64,000 nt of DNA from contig NZ_PVZV01000002.1 of the NCBI RefSeq assembly GCF_002995495.1, positions 124,001-188,000 on the forward strand. Reading direction: 5' to 3'. This document shows, one piece after another, positions 44,537 to 52,934 of the stretch. The notes under the pieces were generated by a model, which ran no database searches, was not told where the DNA came from, and was given only the letters and a program-made list of their open reading frames with translations. This DNA comes from Actinocorallia populi (GTDB lineage: Bacteria > Actinomycetota > Actinomycetes > Streptosporangiales > Streptosporangiaceae). The position numbers and the translations under genes were made by a program. Positions within the stretch are counted from its first letter, which is position 1. Each line of letters starts with the position of its first letter.

Positions 44537-45695
44537 CCAGATCGTCCTGGATGAGGCGGTGCATGCGGTCGCCGCTGGATTCCCAGGTGAAGGTGGCCGC
44601 CCAGGCGGTGCAGGCGGCCCGGACCTGGGGGCGGCGGGCGGCGAGCTCCTTGAGGGCGCGGCGCACGGTGTCGGCCAGGTCCTCACCGGGCAGGGCGAGC
44701 CAGCCGGTCTCGCCGTCGCGGATCGCGTCGCGCAGGCCGTTGACGTCGTAGGCGACGGTGGGGACGCCCAGCGCGGCGGCCTCGATCACCGACAGGCCCC
44801 AGCCCTCGTAGCGGGAGGCCGAGACGTGCAGGTCGGCTCCGGCGAGGAGCTCGTCCTTGGCGTGTTCGGGCAGGAAGCCGTGCAGCCTGACGTGCTCGTC
44901 GAGGCCCAGGTCGCGGACACGGGCGGCGAGCGCCGCGTGCTGCTCGCCCCGCCCGACGACGTGCAGGCGGACGCCCGGCATGTCCGCGCGCAGCCGGTCG
45001 GCCATGTCCACCAGCCGTTCGATCCTCTTGTGGGCGACGAGCCGCCCCACGCAGACGATGGACGGGCTGCCGTCGGCGACCGCCTCGGGCAGGAGGGCGG
45101 GCTGGGGCGCCCCGTTCGGCACGATGTAGATCGGCCCGCGCCAGCCGAGCCGGGAGCGCAGCTCGCGGGCGGTGGAGGGGGAGACCGCGACGGTCGGCCG
45201 CCTCCGGTACAGCCGCCGGGCGACCGGCCCTTCGAGGAAGCGGCCGATGGTGGCCATGAGGGGGCCGAAGTAGACGTGGAACTGCTCGTCGTGCACGTGG
45301 TGCACCAACAGGATGATCTTGGTCCGGCGGGCGAGGGCCAGGGGGGAGAGGAAGGGCACCCCGTTCATGCAGTCGATCGCCACGTCGAAGGAGCGGCGGT
45401 GCCGCAGCAACCAGGCCAGCACCAGCGGATAGCGGGAGTACACCCCGCCCGTCCGGACGATCTCGATGCCCGAGCGCAGCTCCCGGCGTGCCTGCCCCGG
45501 CTCCCGGCTGGTCACGAAGGTGACGTGCGCGCCGCGCAGGCGCAGCTGCTCGCTGATCTGCCAGGCGTACAGCTCCGCGCCCCCGGCGGCGCGCTGCCAG
45601 GGGTCGCGCCAGTTGACGATTGCGACCCGCAGGGGCTCGCCCCCGCGCTCCCGCAGGCGTCCGGCTTCCCCTACCGTCCCCGTTGACCGTGCCAC
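44526..45695 (-). CDS. GT4-family glycosyltransferase
   Basis: A 389-residue GT-B enzyme: acceptor-domain start RVAIVNWRDPWQRAAGGAELYAWQISEQL, donor domain IYIVPNGAP, IVCVGRLVAHKRIERLVD, LHVVGRGEQ, and the GT4 EX7E segment SASRYEGWGLSVIEAAALGVPTVAYD. It transfers an activated sugar on the cytoplasmic face, probably building a precursor of the glycan extended by the AftD-like enzyme. GTG start; the region upstream lacks an SD, and the small DUF2613 gene precedes it by 12 bp. Confidence 0.93.
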   Translation of the reverse strand: MARSTGTVGEAGRLRERGGEPLRVAIVNWRDPWQRAAGGAELYAWQISEQLRLRGAHVTFVTSREPGQARRELRSGIEIVRTGGVYSRYPLVLAWLLRHRRSFDVAIDCMNGVPFLSPLALARRTKIILLVHHVHDEQFHVYFGPLMATIGRFLEGPVARRLYRRRPTVAVSPSTARELRSRLGWRGPIYIVPNGAPQPALLPEAVADGSPSIVCVGRLVAHKRIERLVDMADRLRADMPGVRLHVVGRGEQHAALAARVRDLGLDEHVRLHGFLPEHAKDELLAGADLHVSASRYEGWGLSVIEAAALGVPTVAYDVNGLRDAIRDGETGWLALPGEDLADTVRRALKELAARRPQVRAACTAWAATFTWESSGDRMHRLIQDDLDAF

Positions 45696-45707
45696 ATCGC
45701 CGCGCGG

Positions 45708-45836
45708 CTAGCGCGCCCCGTAGTTGTAGATCGGGTTGGGCTTGGGCGCGGGCTTGCCGGTGGAGGCGCTGACGACGGCCATGGACGAGGCGGTGGCCAG
45801 CAGCACTCCAGCGATGATCGCGACCAGGATGCGCAT
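45708..45836 (-). CDS. DUF2613-type small secreted protein
   Basis: A 42-residue protein: MRILVAIIAGVLLATASSMAVVSAS is one hydrophobic segment, followed by TGKPAPKPNPIYNYGAR. It ends in the Tyr-Asn-Tyr-Gly motif typical of DUF2613. In mycobacteria Rv0236A, of the same family, lies next to aftD, as here. AAAGG precedes the ATG. It may be an accessory subunit of the arabinosyltransferase complex (inference from position). Confidence 0.75.
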   Translation of the reverse strand: MRILVAIIAGVLLATASSMAVVSASTGKPAPKPNPIYNYGAR

Positions 45837-45894
45837 CGTCAGCCTTTCTCGTGTTCACCCGGGAAGGGCTAACAGTAGAGCTATTTGTACCAAA

Positions 45895-47484
45895 TCAGCC
45901 AGAGTGGTCCAGCAGGTAGACGAGAAGGGTGGGGCCTTGCAGAGCGACTTCGGCTTTTGTGAGCCGATTGGTCCATGATTTCTCTGATAGGTCTCTGCTG
46001 ATCACCACATAACGAAACCCCGCGTCCGCCAGTGCGGAGGCCAGATCCCCGCCGCCCCGCAGCAGCCGGTCGGTCTCGACGGTCTCGGGATCCTCCTGCG
46101 CCAGTTCGCGGTTCCCGACCCGCAGCCCGTCGTTCCAGACGACCCGCCGCCCCGTCATCCGGGGCCACGGGTCGAGCACGGCACGCCCTTCGTTCCACGC
46201 CGGCCGCCGGTAGGCGCCCCACGGCAGCGACAACACCTTGCCGCCCACCGGATCCGAGTCGATCATCCGCTGCGCCGCGAGCCACTCCCGCGGGTACTCC
46301 ACCGAATCCAGCCGCCCGAAGGCGCCCCACGCCAGGGTCGGCAGCACCATCACGGGCACGAGCGCCACCCAGGCCCCGCGCCATCCGCGCATCTCCCGTC
46401 CCAGGGCGGCCGCCGCCCGGCGCGTCCTGCCGGGGACCGGCGTGCCGGCCTCTCTCCCGTCCCGGGGGCCTTCGGGGCGGACGGCGAGGTGGGAGAGGCC
46501 GAGGGCCAGGGCCAGCGCCAGCGGGGCGATGTAGAGGTGGGCGTCGCGCAGGACGCCGAAGGCGGGCCAGAGGTCGACGAGCGTGCGAAGGAGGGCGCGG
46601 CCGGGGGCGGTGATGCCGATGGAGGCCAGGCCCAGGCCCAGGGCGCCGGAGGCCAGGGCCGCGCGGGCCGGCGGCGCGGAGCGGTGGGCGAGCAGCGCGG
46701 CGAGCGCGGCGAGGCAGAGGAGGAGCCGCAGGAGGGAGGGTAGGAAGAGGGAGTAGCCCGAAGGCACGGTCTCGGCGTTCCAGATGCCGCCGAGGGACAG
46801 CAGGCTGCCGAAGGTCCCGAAAGGGGTGTCGGCGCGGGCGGCGAACAGGTCGACGCCCAGCGGGTCGGTGCGGGTGCCGGAGGCGTTGAGGAGCGCCGGG
46901 ACCAGCCAGGGCAGGGCCATCGCCGTGAAGACCAGGACGGCGCGGAGGGCGCCCCTTCCCCGGACCGCGACCAGCCCGCCGAACAGGACGAGGGCGGTGA
47001 CGTTCATGGCGGCGAAGCCCCCCGCGGCCGCCGGGACGAGCGCGGCGGCGAGGGCGAGCGGGCGCCGCCGCAGGACGGCGTCCAGCACCCACGGCAGTCC
47101 GGCGTATCCCAGGAGCAGCGCCCAGTGGCCGAGGAGGAGGCGCTCTGCGACGTAGGGGTTCCACAGGTAGAAGACGACGGCGGCGAGCCCGGCCGGCGTG
47201 CCGCCGGGGACGAGCCGTCCCACGCCCGCGGCCGCCAGGACGAAGACCGCCAGCAGGATCAGCTGCTGCGACCAGGGCAGGAAGGACAGGGCGGCGGCGA
47301 ACGCGTCACTGGGCACCTGGCGGGGGAAGCCCCCGGTGGCGCCGAACATCGCGTCGGTCCGGGGCGGGTCCGGCACGAACACCATGTCGTAGCTCAGCAC
47401 GAAGCCCGGGCGCAGCGCCGGGCCCAGGATCAGCAGGCCCAGGCCGAGCCCGGTGAGCGCGGGGAGGAACCGGCGTGCCGTCAG
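45895..47484 (-). CDS. polytopic membrane protein, Rv0235c-like, likely CTG start
   Basis: About 529 residues with about 11 TMs (GT-C-like topology) and an external C-terminal domain (SDPVGGKVLSLPWGAYRRPAW; FRYVVISRDLSEKSW). Mycobacterial Rv0235c, of similar size, also sits beside aftD. The first standard start (GTG, 47400, MLSYDMVF) would cut off a hydrophobic helix LPALTGLGLGLLILGPAL that is in frame upstream. Only CTG codons are available before the stop; CTG 47484 (LTARRFLP) has GGAGA 6 nt upstream and is the best candidate. Confidence 0.75.
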   Translation of the reverse strand: MTARRFLPALTGLGLGLLILGPALRPGFVLSYDMVFVPDPPRTDAMFGATGGFPRQVPSDAFAAALSFLPWSQQLILLAVFVLAAAGVGRLVPGGTPAGLAAVVFYLWNPYVAERLLLGHWALLLGYAGLPWVLDAVLRRRPLALAAALVPAAAGGFAAMNVTALVLFGGLVAVRGRGALRAVLVFTAMALPWLVPALLNASGTRTDPLGVDLFAARADTPFGTFGSLLSLGGIWNAETVPSGYSLFLPSLLRLLLCLAALAALLAHRSAPPARAALASGALGLGLASIGITAPGRALLRTLVDLWPAFGVLRDAHLYIAPLALALALGLSHLAVRPEGPRDGREAGTPVPGRTRRAAAALGREMRGWRGAWVALVPVMVLPTLAWGAFGRLDSVEYPREWLAAQRMIDSDPVGGKVLSLPWGAYRRPAWNEGRAVLDPWPRMTGRRVVWNDGLRVGNRELAQEDPETVETDRLLRGGGDLASALADAGFRYVVISRDLSEKSWTNRLTKAEVALQGPTLLVYLLDHSG

Positions 47485-47652
47485 GGCTGGTCTCCGTCTC
47501 GCAGGTGCCGTATCCGTCGCCAGAGACTACGGCCTGGTATCAGCCTTCTCGACAAAAGCTCACGGAAAGCTTGCTCCGGTATGGTTACGCGCTAGTACGG
47601 GCAGAGGCCGCAAGTCGGGCCTTCAATGGGTTTTCTCTGGAGGTACTGAAGC

Positions 47653-48663
47653 ATGAAGCGCGGCGGCTTCCTGCTCGTGATGCTGGGAGCCTTCTTCCTG
47701 GCCATGGCGCCCCTGACCCGCTTCTACATAGCGGACCGGGTGATCGCGGCTCCGCTGGACTTCGGCGAGAACCTCACGCTGGCAGCATCCGAAGCGTCCT
47801 ATTTCGACCGGTCTAAGAGTAAGGCGGTCCCGAGCAAGGAGCTGGAGGCGCGCCTGAACGTCGGCGGCGACGTCAGGTCGGGCGACGATGAGCGCCTGAT
47901 CCTGAACGGCATCCTCCAGCTGTACTCGGGCGACCACCCGATTTCGTTGAACGAGTTCCGGCTGGCGCTCGACCGGCGGACGGGACAGCTCCACGGCACG
48001 GACGACACACATGTCGACCGGAACACCGAGATCACCCAGTCGGGGTACTGGATGATGCTGCCGGTCGCCAACGTGCGGAAGGACACCTACCAGCTCTTCG
48101 ACCTGGTGACCGGCCGGACCTGGCCGGCGCGGTTCTCGGGCGTGGAAGAGGTCGAGGGGGTGAGCACCTACCGGTTCGAGCAGCACGTCGAGCCGACCAT
48201 GGTGGGCCGGTCGAAGGAGAAGGTCGCGCCGACCGTCGTGGGGCTGCCGAAGAAGGCCAAGCCGGTGAAGATCGACCGCTACTACGAGTCGAAGAACACG
48301 TTGTGGATCGACCCGCGCACCGGGATGCCGGTGAAGATCCGCCAGGACGTCGACTCCACCCTGCGCACCGACAAGGGCGACGAGGGCACCTTCGTGCAGG
48401 CCGACCTGGTGCTCCAGGACAAGGACGTCAAGACCCTGGCCGGGCTGTCGGAGAAGTACGCCGGCAAGATCGAGCTGGTGCGCGACACGCTGCCGATGAT
48501 CTTCCTGGCCGCCGGGTTCGTCCTGCTGGCCGCGGGCGGGGTGCTGAGCATGGCCGGCGGGTCCGGGGTGGGGCGGCGCGGCGGGGCCGACTCCGGCCAG
48601 GAAGTAGAACGTGTTCCCGGTCGGAGCGGTGATCCGCTGACTGGCTCTGTGAATAGTAAATAG
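47653..48663 (+). CDS. DUF3068 (PorA-family) membrane protein
   Basis: A 336-residue protein with TMs at both ends (about 5-28 and 278-300) and an external beta-rich domain with TGQLHGTDDTHVDRNTEITQSGYWMMLPVANVRKDTYQLFDLVTGR and IDPRTGMPVKI. This matches DUF3068/'porin PorA family', which is widespread in actinobacteria and probably a scaffold rather than a pore. GGAGG lies 9 nt before the ATG. Its 3' end contains GTAGAACGTGTTCC, part of a KstR-like site. Confidence 0.85.
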   Translation: MKRGGFLLVMLGAFFLAMAPLTRFYIADRVIAAPLDFGENLTLAASEASYFDRSKSKAVPSKELEARLNVGGDVRSGDDERLILNGILQLYSGDHPISLNEFRLALDRRTGQLHGTDDTHVDRNTEITQSGYWMMLPVANVRKDTYQLFDLVTGRTWPARFSGVEEVEGVSTYRFEQHVEPTMVGRSKEKVAPTVVGLPKKAKPVKIDRYYESKNTLWIDPRTGMPVKIRQDVDSTLRTDKGDEGTFVQADLVLQDKDVKTLAGLSEKYAGKIELVRDTLPMIFLAAGFVLLAAGGVLSMAGGSGVGRRGGADSGQEVERVPGRSGDPLTGSVNSK

Positions 48664-48706
48664 AACCTGTTGCAGTTTCGCACCTCCGCGGCTTACAGTG
48701 CGGGGG
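48661..48706 (+). promoter_or_regulatory. KstR-like operator and leaderless promoter of the NMO gene
   Basis: TAGAACCTGTTGCA (48661-48674) matches TnnAACnnGTTnnA at all 8 defined positions. It overlaps a -35 (TTGCAG, 48670-48675), followed by an 18-bp spacer and -10 TACAGT (48694-48699), 6 nt before the GTG start. A related site is at 48605-48618 (TAGAACGTGTTCCC, 7 of 8). Confidence 0.55.
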
Positions 48707-49818
48707 TGCGGACACGTGTAACCGAGATGTTCGGTATCGAGTACCCGATCTTCGCTTTCAGTCACTGCCGCGACGTCGTCGTGGCGGTGAGCCGCGCAGG
48801 CGGCATGGGCGTCCTGGGTGCGCTGTACTTCACGCCGGAAGAGCTCGAGTTGGAGCTCAAGTGGATCGACGAGCACATCGGCGGCAAGCCGTACGGTGTG
48901 GACGTCGTGATGCCGGCCAAGTACGAGGGCGCGGACCTGGGCGACGCCGAGGAACTCCTGGGCAAGCTCCAGGCCATGATCCCCCAGCAGCACAAGGACT
49001 TCCTGGAGAACCTGCTGGCCGAGCACGGCGTCGAGCCGTCCACCGAGAGCGCCGACCGGGTGCTGCTCGGCTGGACGGACCAGACGGCCAGGCCGCAGGT
49101 CGAGGTGGCGCTCAAGCACCCGATCGCGCTGCTGGCCAACGCGCTCGGCCCGCCGCCCGCGGACGTCGTCGAGCTCGCCCACGAGCACGGCGTGAAGGTC
49201 GCGGGCCTGGCCTCCAGCGCCCACCACGCCCTCAAGCAGGAGGCCGTGGGCGTCGACATCATCGTCGCGCAGGGCACCGAGGCCGGCGGCCACACCGGTG
49301 AGGTCTCCACCATGGTCCTCATCCCGGACGTGGTCGACGCCGTCGGCGAGGACACCATCGTCCTGGCCGCGGGCGGCATCGGCCGGGGCCGCCAGGTCGC
49401 GGCGGGCATGGCACTGGGAGCCGAGGGCGCCTGGACGGGCAGCATCTGGCTGACCGTCGAGGAGGCCGACACCCCCGAGCAGGCCATCCCCAAGCTGCTG
49501 AGCGCCACCAGCCGCGACACCGTGCGCTCCCGCGCCTGGACGGGCAAGCCCGCCCGCTTCCTCAAGACCGCGTGGACGGAGGCGTGGGAGGCCGAGAACT
49601 CCCCGGGCTACCTCCCCATGCCCATGCAGTTCATGCTCATCTCCGACGCGCTCAAGCGCATCGGCCGCTCCGGCGACGGCGAGCTCGTCACCTTCCCGGT
49701 CGGCCAGATCGTCGGCTCCATGAACCAGGTCAAACCGGCCGCCCAGGTCGTCTACGACCTCATGGAGGAGTACATCGAGGCCCTCGACCGCCTCAACAAG
49801 ATCACCAACGACGACTGA
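48706..49818 (+). CDS. nitronate monooxygenase-family flavin oxidoreductase
   Basis: A 370-residue FMN TIM-barrel protein. It has the N-terminal EMFGIEYPIFAFSHCRDVVVAVSRAGGMGVLGA, the central VDIIVAQGTEAGGHTGEVSTMVLIPDVVDAV (catalytic His equivalent in GGHTG) and LAAGGIGRGRQVAAGMALGAEGAWTGSIWL. Members oxidise alkyl nitronates or act as reductases on acyl-CoAs; IpdC (a related reductase) is used in steroid C/D-ring degradation. Leaderless GTG 48706 (MRTRVTEMFGIEYP). The KstR-like operator and nearby steroid cluster favour a role in that pathway. Confidence 0.82.
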   Translation: MRTRVTEMFGIEYPIFAFSHCRDVVVAVSRAGGMGVLGALYFTPEELELELKWIDEHIGGKPYGVDVVMPAKYEGADLGDAEELLGKLQAMIPQQHKDFLENLLAEHGVEPSTESADRVLLGWTDQTARPQVEVALKHPIALLANALGPPPADVVELAHEHGVKVAGLASSAHHALKQEAVGVDIIVAQGTEAGGHTGEVSTMVLIPDVVDAVGEDTIVLAAGGIGRGRQVAAGMALGAEGAWTGSIWLTVEEADTPEQAIPKLLSATSRDTVRSRAWTGKPARFLKTAWTEAWEAENSPGYLPMPMQFMLISDALKRIGRSGDGELVTFPVGQIVGSMNQVKPAAQVVYDLMEEYIEALDRLNKITNDD

Positions 49819-49840
49819 CCCCGGTCCTCGTGCAGGAGGC

Positions 49841-49868
49841 AGGCCCCCGGTCGGCGGACCGGGGGCCT
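49841..49868. terminator. 12-bp bidirectional hairpin
   Basis: AGGCCCCCGGTC (49841-49852), loop GGCG, GACCGGGGGCCT (49857-49868). It separates two convergent genes (49818, 49897). Confidence 0.85.
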
Positions 49869-49896
49869 CTCCGTTTGCGGACGGCCCCGCCGGGAC

Positions 49897-50922
49897 TCAG
49901 GAGTCGCTGGAGCGGGACCAGAGGTTGACGCCGGATTCGACGGCGTCCTCGTCGATGGCGGCGAGTTCCTCGGGGGTGAAGGACGGGCCGTTCAGGGCGG
50001 CGAGGTTCTCCTCCAGCTGGGCGACGCTGCTGGCGCCCAGGAGGAGGGAGGTGACGCGGGGGTCGCGCAGGGCCCAGGAGAGGGCCATCTGGGCCAGGGT
50101 CTGGCCGCGGGATTCGGCTCGGGCGGCCAGGGAGCGGACGCGGGCGAGGTTCTGGTCGTTCAGGTGGTCGGGGGACAGGAAGCGGTTCTGGGCGGCGCGG
50201 GAGCCGGCGGGGACGCCGTCCAGGTAGCGGGTGGTGAGGACGCCCTGGGCCAGGGGGGAGAAGGCGATGCAGCCGACGCCCTCGGCCTCCAGGGTGTCCA
50301 GGAGGCCGTGCTCGATCCAGCGGTTGAGCATCGAGTACGAGGGCTGGTGGATGAGCAGGGGGGTGCCCAGGCCGCGCAGGATCGCGGCGGCCTCGGCGGT
50401 GCGCTCGGGGGAGTAGGACGAGATCCCGGCGTACAGCGCCTTGCCGGAGCGGACGGCGTGGTCGAGGGCGCCCATGGTCTCCTCCAGGGGCGTCTCGGGG
50501 TCGAAGCGGTGGCTGTAGAAGATGTCGACGTGGTCCAGGCCCATGCGCTCCAGGGACTGGTCGAGGCTGGCCAGCAGGTACTTGCGCGAACCCCACTCGC
50601 CGTACGGTCCGGGCCACATGTCGTAGCCGGCCTTGGTGGAGATGATGAGCTCGTCCCGGTACGGGCGGAAGTCCCGGGCGAAGACCTCCCCGAAGTTGCT
50701 CTCGGCCGACCCCGCGGGCGGGCCGTAGTTGTTGGCCAGGTCGAAGTGGGTGACGCCCAGGTCGAAGGCCCGCCGCAGGATGGCGCGCTGCACCTCGCGG
50801 GGCTTGTCGTCGCCGAAGTTGTGCCACAGTCCCAGCGAGATCGCGGGCAGCTTCAGGCCGCTGCGCCCGCAGCGGCGGTAGGGGATCTGTTCGTAGCGGT
50901 CCGCAGCGGCGAGATAGGTCAT
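49897..50922 (-). CDS. aldo/keto reductase, YghZ/Kv-beta type
   Basis: A 341-residue NADPH-dependent reductase. It has YRRCGRSGLKLPAISLGLWHNFGDD (YghZ-type start), FDLANNYGPPAGSAE (Asp and Tyr of the tetrad), ISTKAGYDMWPGPYG (Lys), DIFYSHRFDPETP (His), and LLLGASSVAQLEENL (cofactor site). E. coli YghZ reduces glyceraldehyde-3-phosphate and methylglyoxal; substrate here is unknown. AAGGA precedes the ATG. It is monocistronic, with a shared terminator at its 3' end. Confidence 0.93.
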   Translation of the reverse strand: MTYLAAADRYEQIPYRRCGRSGLKLPAISLGLWHNFGDDKPREVQRAILRRAFDLGVTHFDLANNYGPPAGSAESNFGEVFARDFRPYRDELIISTKAGYDMWPGPYGEWGSRKYLLASLDQSLERMGLDHVDIFYSHRFDPETPLEETMGALDHAVRSGKALYAGISSYSPERTAEAAAILRGLGTPLLIHQPSYSMLNRWIEHGLLDTLEAEGVGCIAFSPLAQGVLTTRYLDGVPAGSRAAQNRFLSPDHLNDQNLARVRSLAARAESRGQTLAQMALSWALRDPRVTSLLLGASSVAQLEENLAALNGPSFTPEELAAIDEDAVESGVNLWSRSSDS

Positions 50923-51004
50923 CGACGTTCCTTACCGGGCCCTGTCAGGGCTCCGTGGGTGATCAAAGCTCCCACCAGCCTAGACGCGAAGGCGGCGGCC
51001 CGCG

Positions 51005-51472
51005 CTACCGGCGGACGAGGAGGGTGATCAGGGCGGCGATGACGGCGAGGGCGATGGCCGAGAAGCCCCAGGCGATGCCGGAGGGCTCCCACTTGCGGCC
51101 GTGGTCGAGGCTGTAGCGGCCCGGACCGGTGAAGGCCAGGCCGAGCGCGGCGAAGGCGAAGAGGGCCGGTTTCTCGAAGCCCATGTAGAAGCCCTTCTCC
51201 CAGTCCACGATCACGGCGTTGAGCATGACGCCCAGCACCATGGCCGCGCCCAGCGGGGTGAACAGGCCGAGGGCCAGCAGCAGTCCTCCGACGAACTCGC
51301 CGAGGCCGGCGAGGACCGCGAAGAGCTTGCCGGGTTCGTAGCCGAGCTGGGCGAAGTACATGCCGGTGCCCTCGATGCCGTTCCCCCCGAACCACCCGAA
51401 CAGCTTCTGCGCTCCGTGCGAGGCGATCGCCAGCCCGAAGAGCAGCCGGAGCAGCAACAAACCGAAGTCCAT
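51005..51472 (-). CDS. DoxX family membrane protein
   Basis: A 155-residue protein with four TMs and the DoxX signature LLLRLLFGLAIASHGAQKLFGWFGGNGIEGTGMYFAQLGYEPGKLFAVLAGLGEFVGGLLLALGLFTPLGA. DoxX proteins are linked to thiol/redox control of the membrane and often to superoxide defence. It is the next gene after the aldo/keto reductase on the same strand, but 82 bp separate them. Confidence 0.9.
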   Translation of the reverse strand: MDFGLLLLRLLFGLAIASHGAQKLFGWFGGNGIEGTGMYFAQLGYEPGKLFAVLAGLGEFVGGLLLALGLFTPLGAAMVLGVMLNAVIVDWEKGFYMGFEKPALFAFAALGLAFTGPGRYSLDHGRKWEPSGIAWGFSAIALAVIAALITLLVRR

Positions 51473-51487
51473 GCCGACTCAGCGTAA

Positions 51488-51530
51488 TGACCGCCGCGCC
51501 ACCTCCCGGTCAAGGCGGGAGGCGCGGTGC
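51488..51530 (-). terminator. hairpin after the small membrane protein gene
   Basis: CCTCCCG pairs with CGGGAGG around the loop GTCAAGG, extended by CCGCG/CGCGG. It lies between the end of 51636-51947 and the start of doxX on the same strand. Confidence 0.5.
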
Positions 51531-51635
51531 CGGCGGAGACGCCCGGAAAAGTGAAGGACAGGGCAAGCCTGCGGGCGCCCGGGTAAGGGCGAGATCAACA
51601 CGGTGTGACGGGCGGCGGTGGCGTCCGGACCGGGA

Positions 51636-51947
51636 TCAGACGACGTCGCGGCCGCGGGCGACCCGGGCCAGGAGGGAGCCGATGGCCCAGTAGACGAGGG
51701 CGGCGAGGCCCCAGTTGAAGAGGATCGCGAGTTCGGCGTCGTCGGGGGTGAACATGTCGTGGAAGGGGGTGGTCAGCCAGCTCGCGGCGTCGAGGATCCA
51801 GTCGACCAGCGCGTTGCCGCGGTTGCCGTCCGCCCAGACCAGCACGATGCCCAGTACGATGATCCCCACCACGATCCCCGTGACGGCGTTGATCACCGAG
51901 GTGATCGGATTGCGGCGGACCATGCGCTCTCTCCAGGTAACAGTCAT
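51636..51947 (-). CDS. small membrane protein, unknown function
   Basis: A 103-residue protein with two TMs (about 16-37, VINAVTGIVVGIIVLGIVLVWA, and 76-95) separated by an external NRGNALVDWILDAASWLTTPFHDMFTPDD. Similar short proteins are common in actinobacteria without a named function. ATG 51947 (MTVTWRERMVRR) is preferred to a GTG 27 nt upstream; SD evidence is weak. Confidence 0.75.
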   Translation of the reverse strand: MTVTWRERMVRRNPITSVINAVTGIVVGIIVLGIVLVWADGNRGNALVDWILDAASWLTTPFHDMFTPDDAELAILFNWGLAALVYWAIGSLLARVARGRDVV

Positions 51948-52032
51948 GCTCAGGTCCGTGCCCCGCACTACCACTGATTACGGCGGAGATTCAAAGATTG
52001 GCCAAATGAGGCCAGGAAATCGCGCGGGAAGC

Positions 52033-52067
52033 GCGGGGGGCGCCGGCGCGCGGCCGGCGCCCCCCGC
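52033..52067 (-). terminator. 15-bp perfect hairpin after echA
   Basis: GCGGGGGGCGCCGGC (52033-52047), loop GCGCG, GCCGGCGCCCCCCGC (52053-52067). It lies 29 bp past the echA stop on the minus strand. Confidence 0.8.
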
Positions 52068-52095
52068 GGCGAAGCGGGAGGCCGCCGGGCCGGGC

Positions 52096-52908
52096 TTACT
52101 TGCCCTGGAAGTTCGCGGGGCGCTTCTCCCGGAAGGCGAGGGCGCCCTCCTTGGCGTCCTCGGAGCCCATGACCTCCCAGCCGATGGTGTCGGAGACCTG
52201 GAGGGCCTCCTCCTCGGGGAGGTGGAAGGTCTCGCGGTGGGTGCGCAGGATGGCCTGGACGGACAGGGGGGCGCAGGCGGCGACCTGGTCGGCCAGCTCG
52301 CGGGCGGCCTTCAGCGCCTCGCCGTCCGGGACGATCTTGTTGATGAGGCCCATGGCCAGGGCCTCCTGGGGGGTGACCGAGCGGGCGGTCAGCAGGATGT
52401 CCATGGCGGCGGCGTAGCCGATCTGGCGGGGCAGGCGCAGCACGCTGCCGCCCATGGGGAACAGGCCGCGCTTGGCCTCGAACAGGCCGAGGGTGGCCGA
52501 CTCGGCGACCACGCGCAGGTCGGTGCCCATCAGCAGCTCGGTGCCGCCGGCCACCGCGTAGCCCTCGATCGCGCAGATGATGGGCTTGGTCGGCACCGCC
52601 TCGCGCAGCAGGCCCTTCCAGTGGTAGTTGGGGATCTCCGAGGCCCGCTGCCGCACCCGCTCGTCGTCGGACGGCCTGCTCATGGCCTTCAGGTCCGCGC
52701 CGGAGCAGAAGTCACCGGCCGCGCCCGTCAGGATGCCCACGCGCACCGACGGCTCGGAGCTGATGTAGGCGAAGGCGTCCGCCATGCCCACGAGCATGTC
52801 CGTGCTCAACGCGTTCTTGGCTTCCGGCCGATTCATCGTCACGATGACCACATGACCGTCCTGCTCGACGGTGCAGTGCGCGGTACTGATCGGCAGTACT
52901 TCCGGCAT
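52096..52908 (-). CDS. echA19: enoyl-CoA hydratase, EchA19-like
   Basis: A 270-residue crotonase: VTMNRPEAKNALS, oxyanion-hole loop ILTGAAGDFCSGADLKAM, IEGYAVAGGTELLMGTDLRVVAESATLGLFEAKRGLFPMGG (catalytic Glu) and EGALAFREKRPANFQGK. Wording and spacing match mycobacterial EchA19, which hydrates the C5 side-chain enoyl-CoA of cholesterol. GGAGG lies 7 nt before the ATG. It is divergent from a FadD gene, with KstR-like sites in between. Confidence 0.9.
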   Translation of the reverse strand: MPEVLPISTAHCTVEQDGHVVIVTMNRPEAKNALSTDMLVGMADAFAYISSEPSVRVGILTGAAGDFCSGADLKAMSRPSDDERVRQRASEIPNYHWKGLLREAVPTKPIICAIEGYAVAGGTELLMGTDLRVVAESATLGLFEAKRGLFPMGGSVLRLPRQIGYAAAMDILLTARSVTPQEALAMGLINKIVPDGEALKAARELADQVAACAPLSVQAILRTHRETFHLPEEEALQVSDTIGWEVMGSEDAKEGALAFREKRPANFQGK

Positions 52909-52934
52909 CAGAGTGCCTCCAGGGAGTCCCGAAT

